A stretch of DNA of 33,902 nt, taken from positions 1 through 33,902 of the forward strand of contig DASUHM010000086.1 in assembly GCA_036273515.1 (NCBI GenBank). The letters run 5' to 3'. Shown piece by piece: positions 15,807-24,064 of this stretch (within the stretch, counting starts at the first letter, position 1; every line of letters begins with the position of its first letter). The notes below the pieces were generated by a model, which had not been told where the DNA came from, made no database searches, and worked only from the letters and a program-made list of their open reading frames with translations. The DNA is from Gaiellales bacterium (lineage in GTDB: Bacteria; Actinomycetota; Thermoleophilia; Gaiellales; JAICJC01). The translations under genes and the position numbers were made by a program.

Positions 15807-15834
15807 CGCGGCCGCGCCCGATCCCCTCGAGGGT

Positions 15835-16821
15835 TCAGAACCCGAACGCCGAGCGCATCCCCTTCGTCGCGGCGTCGTGGGCATGCCCGATGAAGGTCTT
15901 GATCCCGAGCATCCGCTCCGTCGTCTGCAGCAGCGAGTAGTGGTCGAAGTAGACCGAGCTGCGCTTGCCCTTGCTGATCCAGGGCGAGAGCAGGACCGTC
16001 GCCACGTGACAGCCGCGGTCGTTGCGATTGGCCGCCGCCTGGCAGTTCTCGCCGTTTCCGCCGGTGCCGCCCTGACCCTCGTCGAACGTGATGAAGATGG
16101 CGGTATGCCCGGTGCGGTAGCCCTTCGTCCGCAGCAGCTTTGGCACCCAGGCCTTCAGCCAGTTGTCGCCAGTCGTGATCGAGTTCGAGCCGCTCGTGCA
16201 GGCGATCTCCATGTCCTTGCACTGGTCGGGAGCGATGAACGCGAAGGTCGGGAGCCCCGTGGTGAGGTCGTGCGTCAGGCCGTTCATGCCCGTGTCCCAG
16301 CGCGGGCAGTCGGCCGCGAGCCCCGTGTAGGCGACGCCGGGGTTGTGCTGCGGCTTGTACGGGAACGACGAGCGGCGCAGGCAGTTGGACGGCATCGAGC
16401 CCTGGTAGACCCGCCAGGTGCCGCCGGCGTTCTTCACCTGCTGGAAGATGTTCGGCGCCGTGATGCTGGTCGCGTCGGTCGCCACACCCCCGGTGATCGC
16501 CATGTAATTGGGGTGGCTGGGGTGCGTGGCGCTGTGGTAGTTGGTCGCCAGGCCGCAGGCGGTCGCCAGCTGGTTCAGGTACGGCGCCGCCTGCCGGGGG
16601 GCCGAGCCCGCGCCGCCGATCACGTCCGGGAGGCTCTTGTTCTCCTCCATGATCATGATGACGTGCTTGTACTTGGCCGGCGCGGCGCCGGCCCGCGTCC
16701 CGCACAGGGTCGGCGCCGTCACGGCGCCGGCCGTGGACGTCGCGCCGAGGAGCGCGATCCCTGCCAACACGAGCGCTGCCGCAGCAGGCGGCATGAAGCC
16801 CCCACTCGTCCCACCTCGCAT
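15835..16821 (-). CDS. Secreted phosphoesterase (phospholipase C/acid phosphatase-like)
   Basis: 328 residues from ATG 16821, chosen over an ATG at 16851 because a strong Shine-Dalgarno (AGGAGG) ends seven bases upstream. A signal peptide covers about 1-33 with a hydrophobic core and cleavage near ATSTAGA. The phosphoesterase-family domain follows: VIMIMEENKS (about 54-63) holds the first metal ligands and replaces the usual ENRSFD; THPSHPNYMAITGG carries the nucleophile region; FITFDEGQGGTG and a later SPWISKGKRSS with FDHYSLLQTTERMLG are standard. The predicted product is an exported phosphatase or phosphodiesterase that scavenges phosphate or acts on lipids. It runs tail to tail with the metallophosphoesterase, 28 nt apart. 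Confidence 0.88.
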   Translation of the reverse strand: MRGGTSGGFMPPAAAALVLAGIALLGATSTAGAVTAPTLCGTRAGAAPAKYKHVIMIMEENKSLPDVIGGAGSAPRQAAPYLNQLATACGLATNYHSATHPSHPNYMAITGGVATDATSITAPNIFQQVKNAGGTWRVYQGSMPSNCLRRSSFPYKPQHNPGVAYTGLAADCPRWDTGMNGLTHDLTTGLPTFAFIAPDQCKDMEIACTSGSNSITTGDNWLKAWVPKLLRTKGYRTGHTAIFITFDEGQGGTGGNGENCQAAANRNDRGCHVATVLLSPWISKGKRSSVYFDHYSLLQTTERMLGIKTFIGHAHDAATKGMRSAFGF

Positions 16822-16834
16822 GTATTGCCTCCTG
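16812..16834 (-). promoter_or_regulatory. Strong ribosome-binding site deciding the phosphoesterase start
   Basis: The minus strand shows GGCAGGAGGCAATAC directly before ATG 16821. The spacing of seven bases is ideal. This contrasts with the leaderless pattern of several neighbours. Confidence 0.7.
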
Positions 16835-16926
16835 CCTTGGGTGTCGTGCATGCGCGGCCGGGGCCTGGACTACTCGGCCGCGCGGGTGACCTTAACGCAC
16901 GGCAGGGGCGCGGGACGGCACGTGCG

Positions 16927-17283
16927 TCACGTCCACGCGGCCTCGCGCGTGCTCTCCGGGGCCCGCAGCCAGTAGCTCTCGCGCAGCCACTCGAGGGCGG
17001 CCTCGAGGCAGTCGGCGTCCTCGATGCGGGCGGTGACCCAGCCGTAGCGGCCGACGTACTTGGCCTCGGAGGCGAACGGGAGCGTCAGCGCGATCTCGCG
17101 CTCCTCCTTCGTCAGCTTCATGGTCACCGTGACCGGCGGGCCGTCGTGCAGGATGGCGAACATGCGGCTGCCGCCGCCGACCTTGAAGACGTGCGATTCC
17201 GGCCCGAAGGGGTGGTCCTCGCGGGCGTCCGGGAAGGACAGCGCGAGGTCGCGGATGGCGGAGGCGTCAGCGCCGGCCCTCAT
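16927..17283 (-). CDS. MmcQ/YjbR family protein
   Basis: 118 residues, ATG 17283, 7 nt after the PH-domain gene. The CyaY-like fold pattern is clear: LALSFPDAREDHPFG near residue 13-27, HVFKVGGGSRMFAIL, then VTVTMKLTKEEREIAL and a C-terminal helix ADCLEAALEWLRESYWL. The family is described as DNA-binding on structural grounds, with little known of its role. It probably shares a transcript with the PH-domain gene. Confidence 0.88.
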   Translation of the reverse strand: MRAGADASAIRDLALSFPDAREDHPFGPESHVFKVGGGSRMFAILHDGPPVTVTMKLTKEEREIALTLPFASEAKYVGRYGWVTARIEDADCLEAALEWLRESYWLRAPESTREAAWT

Positions 17284-17290
17284 CGTTCCG

Positions 17291-17815
17291 TCAGGTCGCC
17301 GGCGGAGGAGGAACCGCGGGCTGCCCGGTCGGCTCGCGCATCGCCTCGAGGCGGAACCGGTCGGCCAGCCGGACGAGCGCGCTCGGGTCGTCGATGCCCC
17401 GGAACGTGAAGTCGGACTCGGGCGCGTCGGTGCCCGCGGTGTCCCAGTCGACGTCGCCGATGCCGAGGATGCGCTGGAAGAGGGTCTGGGTCAGATTGAC
17501 GTTCTGGACGCGATCGATGTGCGTCGTGCGCTCGCGCCGGGTCGCGATGCCCGTGCGGATCTGGATGCGCCGGTCGGTGACCAGGTAGCGGGTCGTGACC
17601 CGCCGCACCCAACCGATCGCGTAGACCAGGATCAGGAGGACGATCGTCGCGGTGCCGTACCAGGTCGCCGAGAAGCTCTGGCCGGCCACGCCGAGCACGA
17701 CCCAGACCGCGACCGGGATGAGCGCGAACAGCGTCCACTTCACGTAGAAGAGCAGCATGGCCTTCCAGCTCGGGTGCCCCTGCCACACCGTCGTCTCGCC
17801 GTCGTACCCGCTCAC
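17291..17815 (-). CDS. PH-domain (bPH2/DUF304) membrane protein
   Basis: 174 residues, GTG 17815. Two hydrophobic segments near 21-43 and 49-68 form a hairpin, and the bacterial PH domain follows from about 72 to 150. The family pattern is RYLVTDRRIQIRTGI, then RRERTTHIDRVQNVNLTQTLFQRILGIGDV, and FTFRGIDDP. The C-terminal tail ends in Pro-rich PAVPPPPAT. These proteins are membrane-anchored with a cytoplasmic PH fold; the ligand is unknown. A TAGACT hexamer seven bases before GTG suggests its own leaderless promoter, separate from rel 20 nt upstream. Confidence 0.88.
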   Translation of the reverse strand: MSGYDGETTVWQGHPSWKAMLLFYVKWTLFALIPVAVWVVLGVAGQSFSATWYGTATIVLLILVYAIGWVRRVTTRYLVTDRRIQIRTGIATRRERTTHIDRVQNVNLTQTLFQRILGIGDVDWDTAGTDAPESDFTFRGIDDPSALVRLADRFRLEAMREPTGQPAVPPPPAT

Positions 17816-17822
17816 GCGCGCA

Positions 17823-17828
17823 AGTCTA
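17823..17828 (-). promoter_or_regulatory. Candidate leaderless -10 (TAGACT) for the PH-domain gene
   Basis: On the minus strand TAGACT ends seven bases before GTG 17815. No Shine-Dalgarno lies in between (TGCGCGC). It sits in the 20-nt gap after the rel stop codon. Confidence 0.45.
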
Positions 17829-17835
17829 TCGGCGC

Positions 17836-20052
17836 TCAGCCGCCCGGCGTGACGCGATACGCGTCGAAGACGGCGTCGATGTTGCGAAGGGCGGTGAGAA
17901 GGCTGCGCAGCTCCTTCACGTCCCCCACCTCGACCGTGTACCAGTTGCGGGCCATCTGGTCGGCGACGTGGCCGCCGTACTCCACGATGTTCGCGCCGTG
18001 CTCCGCGAAGGTGCGGGCGACATCCTCGAGCAGGCGGGGGCGGTCCCACGACTGGAGGGCGATCGTGACCCGGAACGAGCTGGTGGCGGCCGCGTCCGAG
18101 TCGTCCCAGTGCACGGGCGTGAAGCGCTCCGGCGTGCGTCGCAGCGCGCGCACGTTGGGGCAGTCGTCGCGATGGATCGTGATGCCGCGGCCGAGCGAGA
18201 TGTAGCCGCAGATCTCGTCGCCGGGCACCGGGGTGCAGCACTTGGCCATGCGGACGAGCACGTCGGGGTCGCCGGCGTCGTCGACCACGATGCCGTACTC
18301 CGAGCTCGCGACCGGCCGCTTCTGCGGCCGCCGGGCCGGCATGAACTGCTGGTCGGGCGAGACCACCTCGACCGTCTTCAGCCGTCCGATCAGCTTCGTC
18401 ACGACCTGGCCGACCTGGATCTTCCCGGCGCCGATGGCGACGTAGAAGTCGTCGGCCTTCTTGAAGCCCATCTCGCGGATGATCCCGGGCAGGAGCGGCG
18501 ACGAGGACACCTTCTGCTGCGGCAGCCCGTGCGACTTGAGCGCCTGCTGGAGCGACTCGCGGCCGCGCTGCTCGAGGTCCTCGCGCGCCTGCTGGGTGAA
18601 GAACTGGCGGATCTTGTTGCGGGCGCGCGACGACTTCACGAGGTTCAGCCAGTCACGCGACGGCCCCCGCTCCTGCTTCGACGTCAGCACCTCGACGAAC
18701 TCGCCGGACTGGAGCGTGTAGTGCAGCGGGACGATGCGCCCGTTCACCTTCGCGCCGACGCAGCGGTGGCCGACGTCGGTGTGCACGGCATACGCGAAGT
18801 CGAGCGGCGTCGAGCCCACCGGCAGGCTCTTCACCTCGCCCTTGGGCGTGAACACGTACACCTCGTCGGAGAAGAGGTCGACGCGCAGCGTGTCCATGAA
18901 CTCCTTGGGATCGCGCGCGTCGCCCTGCCAGTCGGCCAGCTGGGCCACCCAGGCGTTGGCCTGGGCCTTGCCGGACGCGGACGGCTGCTTGTAGAGCCAG
19001 TGCGCGGCGATGCCGTACTCGGCCGTCTGGTGCATCTCGTGCGTGCGCACCTGGATCTCGAGCGGCTTGCCCTGCGTCCCGATCACGGTCGTGTGCAGGG
19101 ACTGGTACATGTTGAACTTGGGCATGGCCACGTAGTCCTTGAAGCGTCCCGGCATCGGCTTCCACAGCGAGTGGATCACGCCGATCGCGCCGTAGCAGTC
19201 CTTGACCGAGTCGACCAGCACGCGGATCGCCGTCAGGTCGTAGATCTCGTTGAACTCCTTGCCGCCCTGCGCCATCTTGGTGTAGATCGAGTACAGGTGC
19301 TTGGCCCGGCCGGCGATGTCGGCCGTGATGCCGGCCTCCTCGAGCTCGTGCAGCAGGATCGTGCTCGCCTCGCCGGCGAACTTCTCGCGGTCGGCCCGGG
19401 TCTGGTTCACCATCGCCCCGATCTCGGCGTAGCGGCGCGGGTGCAGGCAGGCGAAGGCCAGGTCCTCGAGCTCCCACTTGATCGAATGGATACCGAGGCG
19501 GTGCGCGAGGGGCGCGTAGATCTCGAGCGTCTCCCGGGCCGTCTGCACCTGCTTCTGCTTGCCGAGCGCCGAGATCGTGCGCATGTTGTGCAGGCGGTCG
19601 GCCAGCTTGATCAGCACGACGCGCAGGTCGTGGGCCATCGCCACGATCATCTTGCGGTAGTTCTCGACCTGGGCCTGCTCGCGGCTGGCGAAGCTGATCC
19701 GGGTCAGCTTGGTGACGCCGTCGACCAGCAGCGCGACGTCCTCGCCGAAGCGGCCGCGGACGTCGTCGAGCTCGGCCTCGGTGTCCTCGACCGTGTCGTG
19801 CAGCAGGGCCGCCGTGATCGTCGCGGAGTCGAGCTTGAGCTCGGCGCAGATCTCGGCGACGGCGGCCGGGTGGACGATGAACGCCTCGCCGCTCTTGCGC
19901 GCCTGGCCGGCGTGGTGATCGCAGGCATAGTCGAACGCCGCGCGAATCGTCTCCGCGTCGAGGTTCGGGTTGTACGCCGCGATGCGGCCGAGCAGCTCCT
20001 GCAGAAGAGGGTCGTGCCGTTCGGCCTCGGCGCTTCTCGGCACCGTTGCCAT
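17836..20052 (-). CDS. rel: Bifunctional (p)ppGpp synthetase/hydrolase Rel
   Basis: 738 residues, ATG 20052. Domains in order: HD hydrolase (about 40-200) with HP (61-62), HDTVED (85-90) and KLADRLHNMRTI; synthetase (about 240-360) with RFKDYVAMPKFNMYQSLHTTV and EIQVRT; TGS (about 400-465, VFTPKGEVKSLPVGSTPLDFAY); a helical and zinc-finger-like region with CCTPVPGDEI; and an ACT/RRM domain at the C-terminus. The RFKD motif in the synthetase, and the intact HD site, mark a bifunctional Rel/SpoT type, unlike E. coli RelA with EFDD. It makes and degrades the stringent-response alarmone, triggered by uncharged tRNA at the ribosome. The gene follows recJ with 34 nt between and appears to have a leaderless promoter. 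Confidence 0.96.
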   Translation of the reverse strand: MATVPRSAEAERHDPLLQELLGRIAAYNPNLDAETIRAAFDYACDHHAGQARKSGEAFIVHPAAVAEICAELKLDSATITAALLHDTVEDTEAELDDVRGRFGEDVALLVDGVTKLTRISFASREQAQVENYRKMIVAMAHDLRVVLIKLADRLHNMRTISALGKQKQVQTARETLEIYAPLAHRLGIHSIKWELEDLAFACLHPRRYAEIGAMVNQTRADREKFAGEASTILLHELEEAGITADIAGRAKHLYSIYTKMAQGGKEFNEIYDLTAIRVLVDSVKDCYGAIGVIHSLWKPMPGRFKDYVAMPKFNMYQSLHTTVIGTQGKPLEIQVRTHEMHQTAEYGIAAHWLYKQPSASGKAQANAWVAQLADWQGDARDPKEFMDTLRVDLFSDEVYVFTPKGEVKSLPVGSTPLDFAYAVHTDVGHRCVGAKVNGRIVPLHYTLQSGEFVEVLTSKQERGPSRDWLNLVKSSRARNKIRQFFTQQAREDLEQRGRESLQQALKSHGLPQQKVSSSPLLPGIIREMGFKKADDFYVAIGAGKIQVGQVVTKLIGRLKTVEVVSPDQQFMPARRPQKRPVASSEYGIVVDDAGDPDVLVRMAKCCTPVPGDEICGYISLGRGITIHRDDCPNVRALRRTPERFTPVHWDDSDAAATSSFRVTIALQSWDRPRLLEDVARTFAEHGANIVEYGGHVADQMARNWYTVEVGDVKELRSLLTALRNIDAVFDAYRVTPGG

Positions 20053-20058
20053 GGTCGT

Positions 20059-20064
20059 ATGGTA
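20059..20064 (-). promoter_or_regulatory. Candidate leaderless -10 (TACCAT) for rel
   Basis: On the minus strand TACCAT ends exactly six bases (ACGACC) before ATG 20052, with no purine tract. Transcription from this element would begin at or next to the A of the start codon. Confidence 0.5.
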
Positions 20065-20086
20065 GTTGAGGGGTGGCGAGAGTCCC

Positions 20087-22429
20087 TCACCCGGCCTGCG
20101 ACTGCAGGAAGCGGAGCGAGTCCTCCACCCGCTCGAGGGCAGCGCGGTAGGTGGGCGAGGCGTTCAGGTCGATGCGCGCGGACCCGCCGTTCGCCGGGTC
20201 GAGACCGACCTCGTTCAGCACGGTCCGGCAGCGGGCGACGGTGTCGGCGGCGAGCGGGATCTTCTGGTCGCCCTTGCGCAGCGCCTGCCAGACGAGGACG
20301 AGCGCGGGCCGCAGCGGCTCACGCGCCTCGAGCACGCGGCGGGCGAACTCGACCTCGGCGGCGCCCCACACGAGGTGGACGGGCATGCGCGACCCGAGCT
20401 CCGCCAGCAGCTCTCCACCGGCCTTGTCGCAGGGCGGGTCGAGCGCGACGGCCGCGCCGAACCGCCGCTCGGGCTCACCGATCAGCGCGGTCTCTGCGTA
20501 GTCGGCGAGCACGATCGAGCCGGAGCCGAGCCGGGCCGGCTCGAGCGGGCCGCCCAGCATACGCCGCCGCCGGTCGGTGTCGGCGACGAGCAGGAGCACC
20601 CGCTCGCCGGCGGCCACGAGCCGGGCGATGGTCGCGATCTGGACGCCGCGGCCGCGCATGTCCTCGACGGCGGCGTGGCGGGGCTCGCAGTCGGCGGCGG
20701 TGGCCGCGGCGAGGAGGGGCTCGGGCGTCGGCCCGTCGGGGGCGGCGCCGACCGCGCGGACGAGCATCTGCACCGATGCCGCGCCGTTCCACTCGTTGCG
20801 CGCGAGCCGGTAGGCGACGTCGTGCCGCCCGCCGACGCGCAGGCCGTCGGCGGCGGCGCCCTGCCCGAACCAGACCGCCCGGCAGCGGAACCCGCCCAGT
20901 TCCACCGCCATGCGCAGGTGACGGCCGTCGCCCATGCGCTCGACGCCATGCACGGAGGCGGCCGGGGCCAGCAGCGTCACGCCCGGGTTGCCGAGCCCGA
21001 ACGGCTCGAGGCGGGCGAGCTCGTCGGCCAGCTCGAGCGATGCGTCGGCCGGCGCCAGAACGGCGTCGATGCGCTGGCGCGGCACGAGGTCGGCATCGGT
21101 GAGCGCGGCGGCGGCGTGCGCGGCCAGGGCGTCGGCGAACGCCTCGACGTCCTCCGGGGCGAGCGTCACGCCGGCGGCGACGCGGTGGCCGCCGTACTTG
21201 CGCAGGTGCTCGCGGCAGGCGGTGAGCCCGGCGTGCAGGTCGTAGGCCGGGATGCTGCGGCCCGAGCCCTTGGCCTCGTCGACGCGCTCGGCGATCAGGA
21301 CGACCGGCCGGCTGTAGCGCTCGACGAGCCGGGAGGCGACGATCCCGACCACGCCCTCGTGCCAGTGGGGTGAGGAGAGCACGTAGGCCTTGCGCGCCCG
21401 GAACTCGGCGCCGCGCGCCTCCAGCTGCTCGATCGCGTCGCGGAGCATCGTGTCCTCGACCGTCTGCCGCTCGCGGTTCAGGCCCTCGAGCCTGGTGGCG
21501 AGTGCCCGCGCGCGCGACTCGTCGGTCGTCAGCAGGAGCTCCAGCGCCTCGCCGGGGTGGCACAGGCGCCCGGCCGCATTGATGCGGGGGGCGAGCCGGA
21601 AGCCGACGTCGGAGGCGCCGACGCGGGCACGGTCGACCCGGGCTGCTGCCATCAGCGCCCGCAGGCCCGGGCGTGTCGTCCGCGCCAGGCGGCGCAGCCC
21701 GGCCCGGACGAGGCCGCGGTTCTCGTCGACGAGCGGGACGACGTCGGCGATGGTCGCCAGCGCCACCAGGTCGAGGTGGGCGTCGAGCGCCGCCGGGTCG
21801 CGGCCGGCCCGGGCGAACAGCGCCTGGGCGAGCTTGAAGACGACGCCGGTACCGGAGAGCTCCGGAAACGGGTAGTCCGACGGCCGCGTGCAGACGAGCG
21901 GGCAGTCTGGCAGCACGTCGCCGGGGCGGTGGTGGTCGCTGACGATCACGTCCATCCCGAGCGCCGCGGCCCGCGCGACCTGGTCGGCGGCGGTGATCCC
22001 GCAGTCGACCGTCACGAGCAGGCGCACGCCGTCGGCGGCCAGCCGCTCGACCGTCTCGGCGGCCAGGCCGTAGCCCTCGTCGAACCTGCTCGGGACATGC
22101 CAGTCGACGTCGGCGCCGAGCTCGCGCAGGGCCGCTACGGCGAGCGCGGTGGCGCAGATGCCGTCGGCGTCGTAGTCGCCGTGGACGCACACCCGCTCGC
22201 CGCCCGCGATCGCCCGGCCGATCCGCTCGCAGGCCGCGGCCATGTCGCCGAGCAGCATCGGGTCGTGGAGCGGCCCGTCGAGCTCCAGGAACGCGCGGGC
22301 GGCCTCCGGCGAGGTGTGGCCGCGGCGGACGAGCACCTCGGCCGTCGTGCGCTGCACGCCCAGGCCCGCGGCGAGGTCGTCGGCGACGCCCGGCGGGCAG
22401 GGATCGATCAGCCAGCGCGGCGCATCCAT
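20087..22429 (-). CDS. recJ: Single-stranded-DNA-specific exonuclease RecJ
   Basis: 780 residues, ATG 22429. The DHH-family site is intact: GDYDADGICATALAV (motif I), VTVDCGI (motif II) and VIVSDHHRPGD (motif III), followed by PLVCTRPSDYPFPELSGTGVVFKLAQAL. DHHA1 and OB-like domains follow, with GSGRSIPAYDLHAGL and KYGGHRVAAG, the nucleotide-binding glycine motif. The last roughly 200 residues form an extension with VLLLVADTDRRRRMLGG and VHLVWGAAEVEFARRVLEA, making the protein longer than E. coli RecJ (577) and close to Bacillus RecJ. It degrades single-stranded DNA 5' to 3' in recombination and repair. A leaderless-type promoter precedes it; rel follows directly. Confidence 0.95.
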   Translation of the reverse strand: MDAPRWLIDPCPPGVADDLAAGLGVQRTTAEVLVRRGHTSPEAARAFLELDGPLHDPMLLGDMAAACERIGRAIAGGERVCVHGDYDADGICATALAVAALRELGADVDWHVPSRFDEGYGLAAETVERLAADGVRLLVTVDCGITAADQVARAAALGMDVIVSDHHRPGDVLPDCPLVCTRPSDYPFPELSGTGVVFKLAQALFARAGRDPAALDAHLDLVALATIADVVPLVDENRGLVRAGLRRLARTTRPGLRALMAAARVDRARVGASDVGFRLAPRINAAGRLCHPGEALELLLTTDESRARALATRLEGLNRERQTVEDTMLRDAIEQLEARGAEFRARKAYVLSSPHWHEGVVGIVASRLVERYSRPVVLIAERVDEAKGSGRSIPAYDLHAGLTACREHLRKYGGHRVAAGVTLAPEDVEAFADALAAHAAAALTDADLVPRQRIDAVLAPADASLELADELARLEPFGLGNPGVTLLAPAASVHGVERMGDGRHLRMAVELGGFRCRAVWFGQGAAADGLRVGGRHDVAYRLARNEWNGAASVQMLVRAVGAAPDGPTPEPLLAAATAADCEPRHAAVEDMRGRGVQIATIARLVAAGERVLLLVADTDRRRRMLGGPLEPARLGSGSIVLADYAETALIGEPERRFGAAVALDPPCDKAGGELLAELGSRMPVHLVWGAAEVEFARRVLEAREPLRPALVLVWQALRKGDQKIPLAADTVARCRTVLNEVGLDPANGGSARIDLNASPTYRAALERVEDSLRFLQSQAG

Positions 22430-22435
22430 GCACCC

Positions 22436-22441
22436 ATGCTA
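22436..22441 (-). promoter_or_regulatory. Candidate leaderless -10 (TAGCAT) for recJ
   Basis: On the minus strand TAGCAT ends six bases (GGGTGC) before ATG 22429. Neither a Shine-Dalgarno nor a leader is available at this spacing. Confidence 0.5.
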
Positions 22442-22450
22442 CGGAGGGGT

Positions 22451-22470
22451 GCGGACGTGATCGGGTCCGC
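22451..22470. promoter_or_regulatory. Inverted repeat in the divergent recJ/hydrolase region, possible operator
   Basis: GCGGAC (22451-22456) and GTCCGC (22465-22470) form a 6-bp inverted repeat with an 8-bp spacer. It lies midway between the -10 candidates of the two divergent genes, where a regulator could affect both. A chance occurrence is quite possible at this GC content. Confidence 0.3.
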
Positions 22471-22476
22471 CCGTGC

Positions 22477-22482
22477 TTCAAT
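22477..22482 (+). promoter_or_regulatory. Candidate leaderless -10 (TTCAAT) for the hydrolase gene
   Basis: TTCAAT ends six bases before ATG 22489, the same spacing as recJ on the other strand. It has four of six TATAAT bases but lacks the A at position two. Confidence 0.3.
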
Positions 22483-22496
22483 CCGGGCATGCCCGG
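22483..22496. promoter_or_regulatory. 14-bp perfect palindrome over the hydrolase start codon
   Basis: CCGGGCATGCCCGG is fully self-complementary and centred on the ATG at 22489. It could be an operator half-site pair or simply a codon coincidence (Met-Pro). Confidence 0.25.
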
Positions 22497-23286
22497 CCTG
22501 CATGTCGACGTCACCGGGTCCGGCACCCCGGCCGTGCTCGTGCATGGCAGCTTCAGCTTCGGCGCGCTCGCCTTCTCGGAGCAGCGGCCGCTGGCCGACG
22601 AGTTCGAGCTGCACGTCGTCGACCGGCGCGGGTTCGGCCGCAGCCCCGACGGCGCCGGGCCGGTCGACTTCGAGACGGAGGCGCCGGAGATCGCCGCGCT
22701 GCTCGAGCCTCCCGCTCACCTCCTCGGCCACTCCTACGGCGCGATCGTCTGCATGTTCGCGGCGGCGCTCCGGCCCGAGGCGGTGCGCTCGCTCACCGTG
22801 GTCGAGCCGCCCGCGTTCGGGCTCGTCCACGGCGACCCGGCGGTCGACCGCCTGGTCGAGCGGCTGCGGGCGCACAAGCGCGACGGCGCCGGGCTCGCCG
22901 AGGAGGACTACCTGAAAGGCTTCCTGGACGCGTGGGGCTTCGACCTCGGTCCGCCTCCGCGCCTGAACGACACCGCCCGCCGGTCGGTGCGCCGGTCCGT
23001 GGGCGAGCGCTCGCCGCACGAGGCCGAGATCCCGTTTGCGGCGCTTGCCGGGGCCCGGTTCCCGGTGCTCGTCGCGCGCGGCGGCTGGGACGCCGTCCCT
23101 CCGCCGGCGCGGGAGCTTGGCGGCCATGCCTTCATCGCCGTCTGCGACGTCGTCGCCGCGAACCTCGGCGCCGAGGTGGCGGACTTCCCCGGGGCGGCGC
23201 ACCAGCCCCAGCTCTCGGGCGAGCCGTTCAACCGACGGGTGGCCGAGTTCTGGCGGAGCGCGGATCGAGGTTTCGCGGGCGGCTGA
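22489..23286 (+). CDS. Alpha/beta hydrolase
   Basis: 265 residues, ATG 22489. Alpha/beta hydrolase fold with oxyanion-hole VLVHGSFSFG (about 16-25), VDRRGFGRSPDG, nucleophile elbow GHSYG (Ser at about 82), and the catalytic His likely in AAHQPQ near residue 240; the acid is probably Asp of GWDAV near 202. No signal peptide. Members act as esterases, lipases, haloalkane dehalogenases and others, so no substrate can be assigned. It is followed 19 nt later by a reductase-like gene in the same direction. The start codon sits in a 14-bp perfect palindrome (22483-22496). Confidence 0.88.
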   Translation: MPGLHVDVTGSGTPAVLVHGSFSFGALAFSEQRPLADEFELHVVDRRGFGRSPDGAGPVDFETEAPEIAALLEPPAHLLGHSYGAIVCMFAAALRPEAVRSLTVVEPPAFGLVHGDPAVDRLVERLRAHKRDGAGLAEEDYLKGFLDAWGFDLGPPPRLNDTARRSVRRSVGERSPHEAEIPFAALAGARFPVLVARGGWDAVPPPARELGGHAFIAVCDVVAANLGAEVADFPGAAHQPQLSGEPFNRRVAEFWRSADRGFAGG

Positions 23287-23305
23287 TGCGTGTACCCAGG
23301 GGCCG

Positions 23306-24064
23306 ATGAGGGTCGCCGTCATTGGCGCGTCCGGCCTGGTCGGCCGGGCGGTACTCGGAAGTCTGGAGCGGGAGGGTCATACGGGCGTGGCCGTGTCGCG
23401 CTCGACGGGCGTGGACGTGCTCACCGGAGACGGCGACCTCGAGGCGGCCCTGGCCGGCTGCCACGCCGTCATCGATGTGCTGAACACCTCGGACAACGAG
23501 GGCGACGGCCCGCGCCGGTTCTTCACGGCGGCGACCAACAGCCTGCTGGTGGCCGAGCGGGAGGCGGGCGTGTCCCATCACGTCGTCCTCTCCATCGTCG
23601 GCGTCGACCGTATTCGTCATAACCCGCACTACATCGGGAAGCAGCACCAGGAGCGGCTGGCGCGATCCGGGCCGATCCCGGCGACGATCGTCCGGGCGAC
23701 GCAGTTCCACGACTTCGCCGGCATGGTTGCCTCGTGGACGCGAGACGGCGATTCGGCGTTCGTGCCGCCCCTGCTCGTCCAGCCGCTGGACGTCGGCGAT
23801 CTCGCCGAGATCCTGGTCGAGGTCGCATCGGGACCCGCCCGTGAGGACGGTCCGCTCGAGGTCGCGGGACCCGACTGCCAGGCGCTCGTCGACATGGCCC
23901 GGCGCACGCTGGCGGCTCGCGGCGAGGGCGTCCGGCTCACCACCGGCTGGCGGGAGCCGTTCGGCGTCGAGATGGCCGGCGACGTCCTCCTCCCCGGCCC
24001 GGATGCGCGCATCGCCTCGACGACGTTCGACGACTGGCTCGAGCGCCAGTCCCTGGCCGTCTAG
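23306..24064 (+). CDS. NAD(P)-binding reductase, atypical SDR/NmrA-like
   Basis: 252 residues, ATG 23306 with AGGGG three bases upstream. The Rossmann motif VIGASGLVGRAV (about 5-16) is of the GxxGxxG type used by NmrA-like and atypical SDR proteins. VLSIVGVDR and the later YIGKQHQERL supply the usual Tyr/Lys region seen in these families. ATIVRATQFHDF is characteristic of NmrA-like folds. The protein may be a redox sensor or a reductase; the substrate is not shown. It converges with the ABC1-kinase gene: their stop codons share the four bases CTAG at 24061-24064. Confidence 0.85.
   Translation: MRVAVIGASGLVGRAVLGSLEREGHTGVAVSRSTGVDVLTGDGDLEAALAGCHAVIDVLNTSDNEGDGPRRFFTAATNSLLVAEREAGVSHHVVLSIVGVDRIRHNPHYIGKQHQERLARSGPIPATIVRATQFHDFAGMVASWTRDGDSAFVPPLLVQPLDVGDLAEILVEVASGPAREDGPLEVAGPDCQALVDMARRTLAARGEGVRLTTGWREPFGVEMAGDVLLPGPDARIASTTFDDWLERQSLAV

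Noticed and set aside
15808-15833. GCGGCCGC and CCCTCGAGGG palindromes between the convergent metallophosphoesterase and phosphoesterase genes, as a terminator
   Set aside because: As hairpins they give stems of only two or three pairs, and no T tract follows. Such palindromes are common at this GC content.
16822-16851. Upstream ATG 16851 as start of the secreted phosphoesterase
   Set aside because: It would add ten charged residues before the signal peptide and ignore the strong AGGAGG site in front of ATG 16821.
17968-21102. Very long plus-strand open frame of over 1000 codons
   Set aside because: It runs antisense through both rel and recJ, which carry every expected motif. Its translation is Arg/His/Leu-rich low-complexity sequence with no domain, as expected from codon bias in high-GC DNA.
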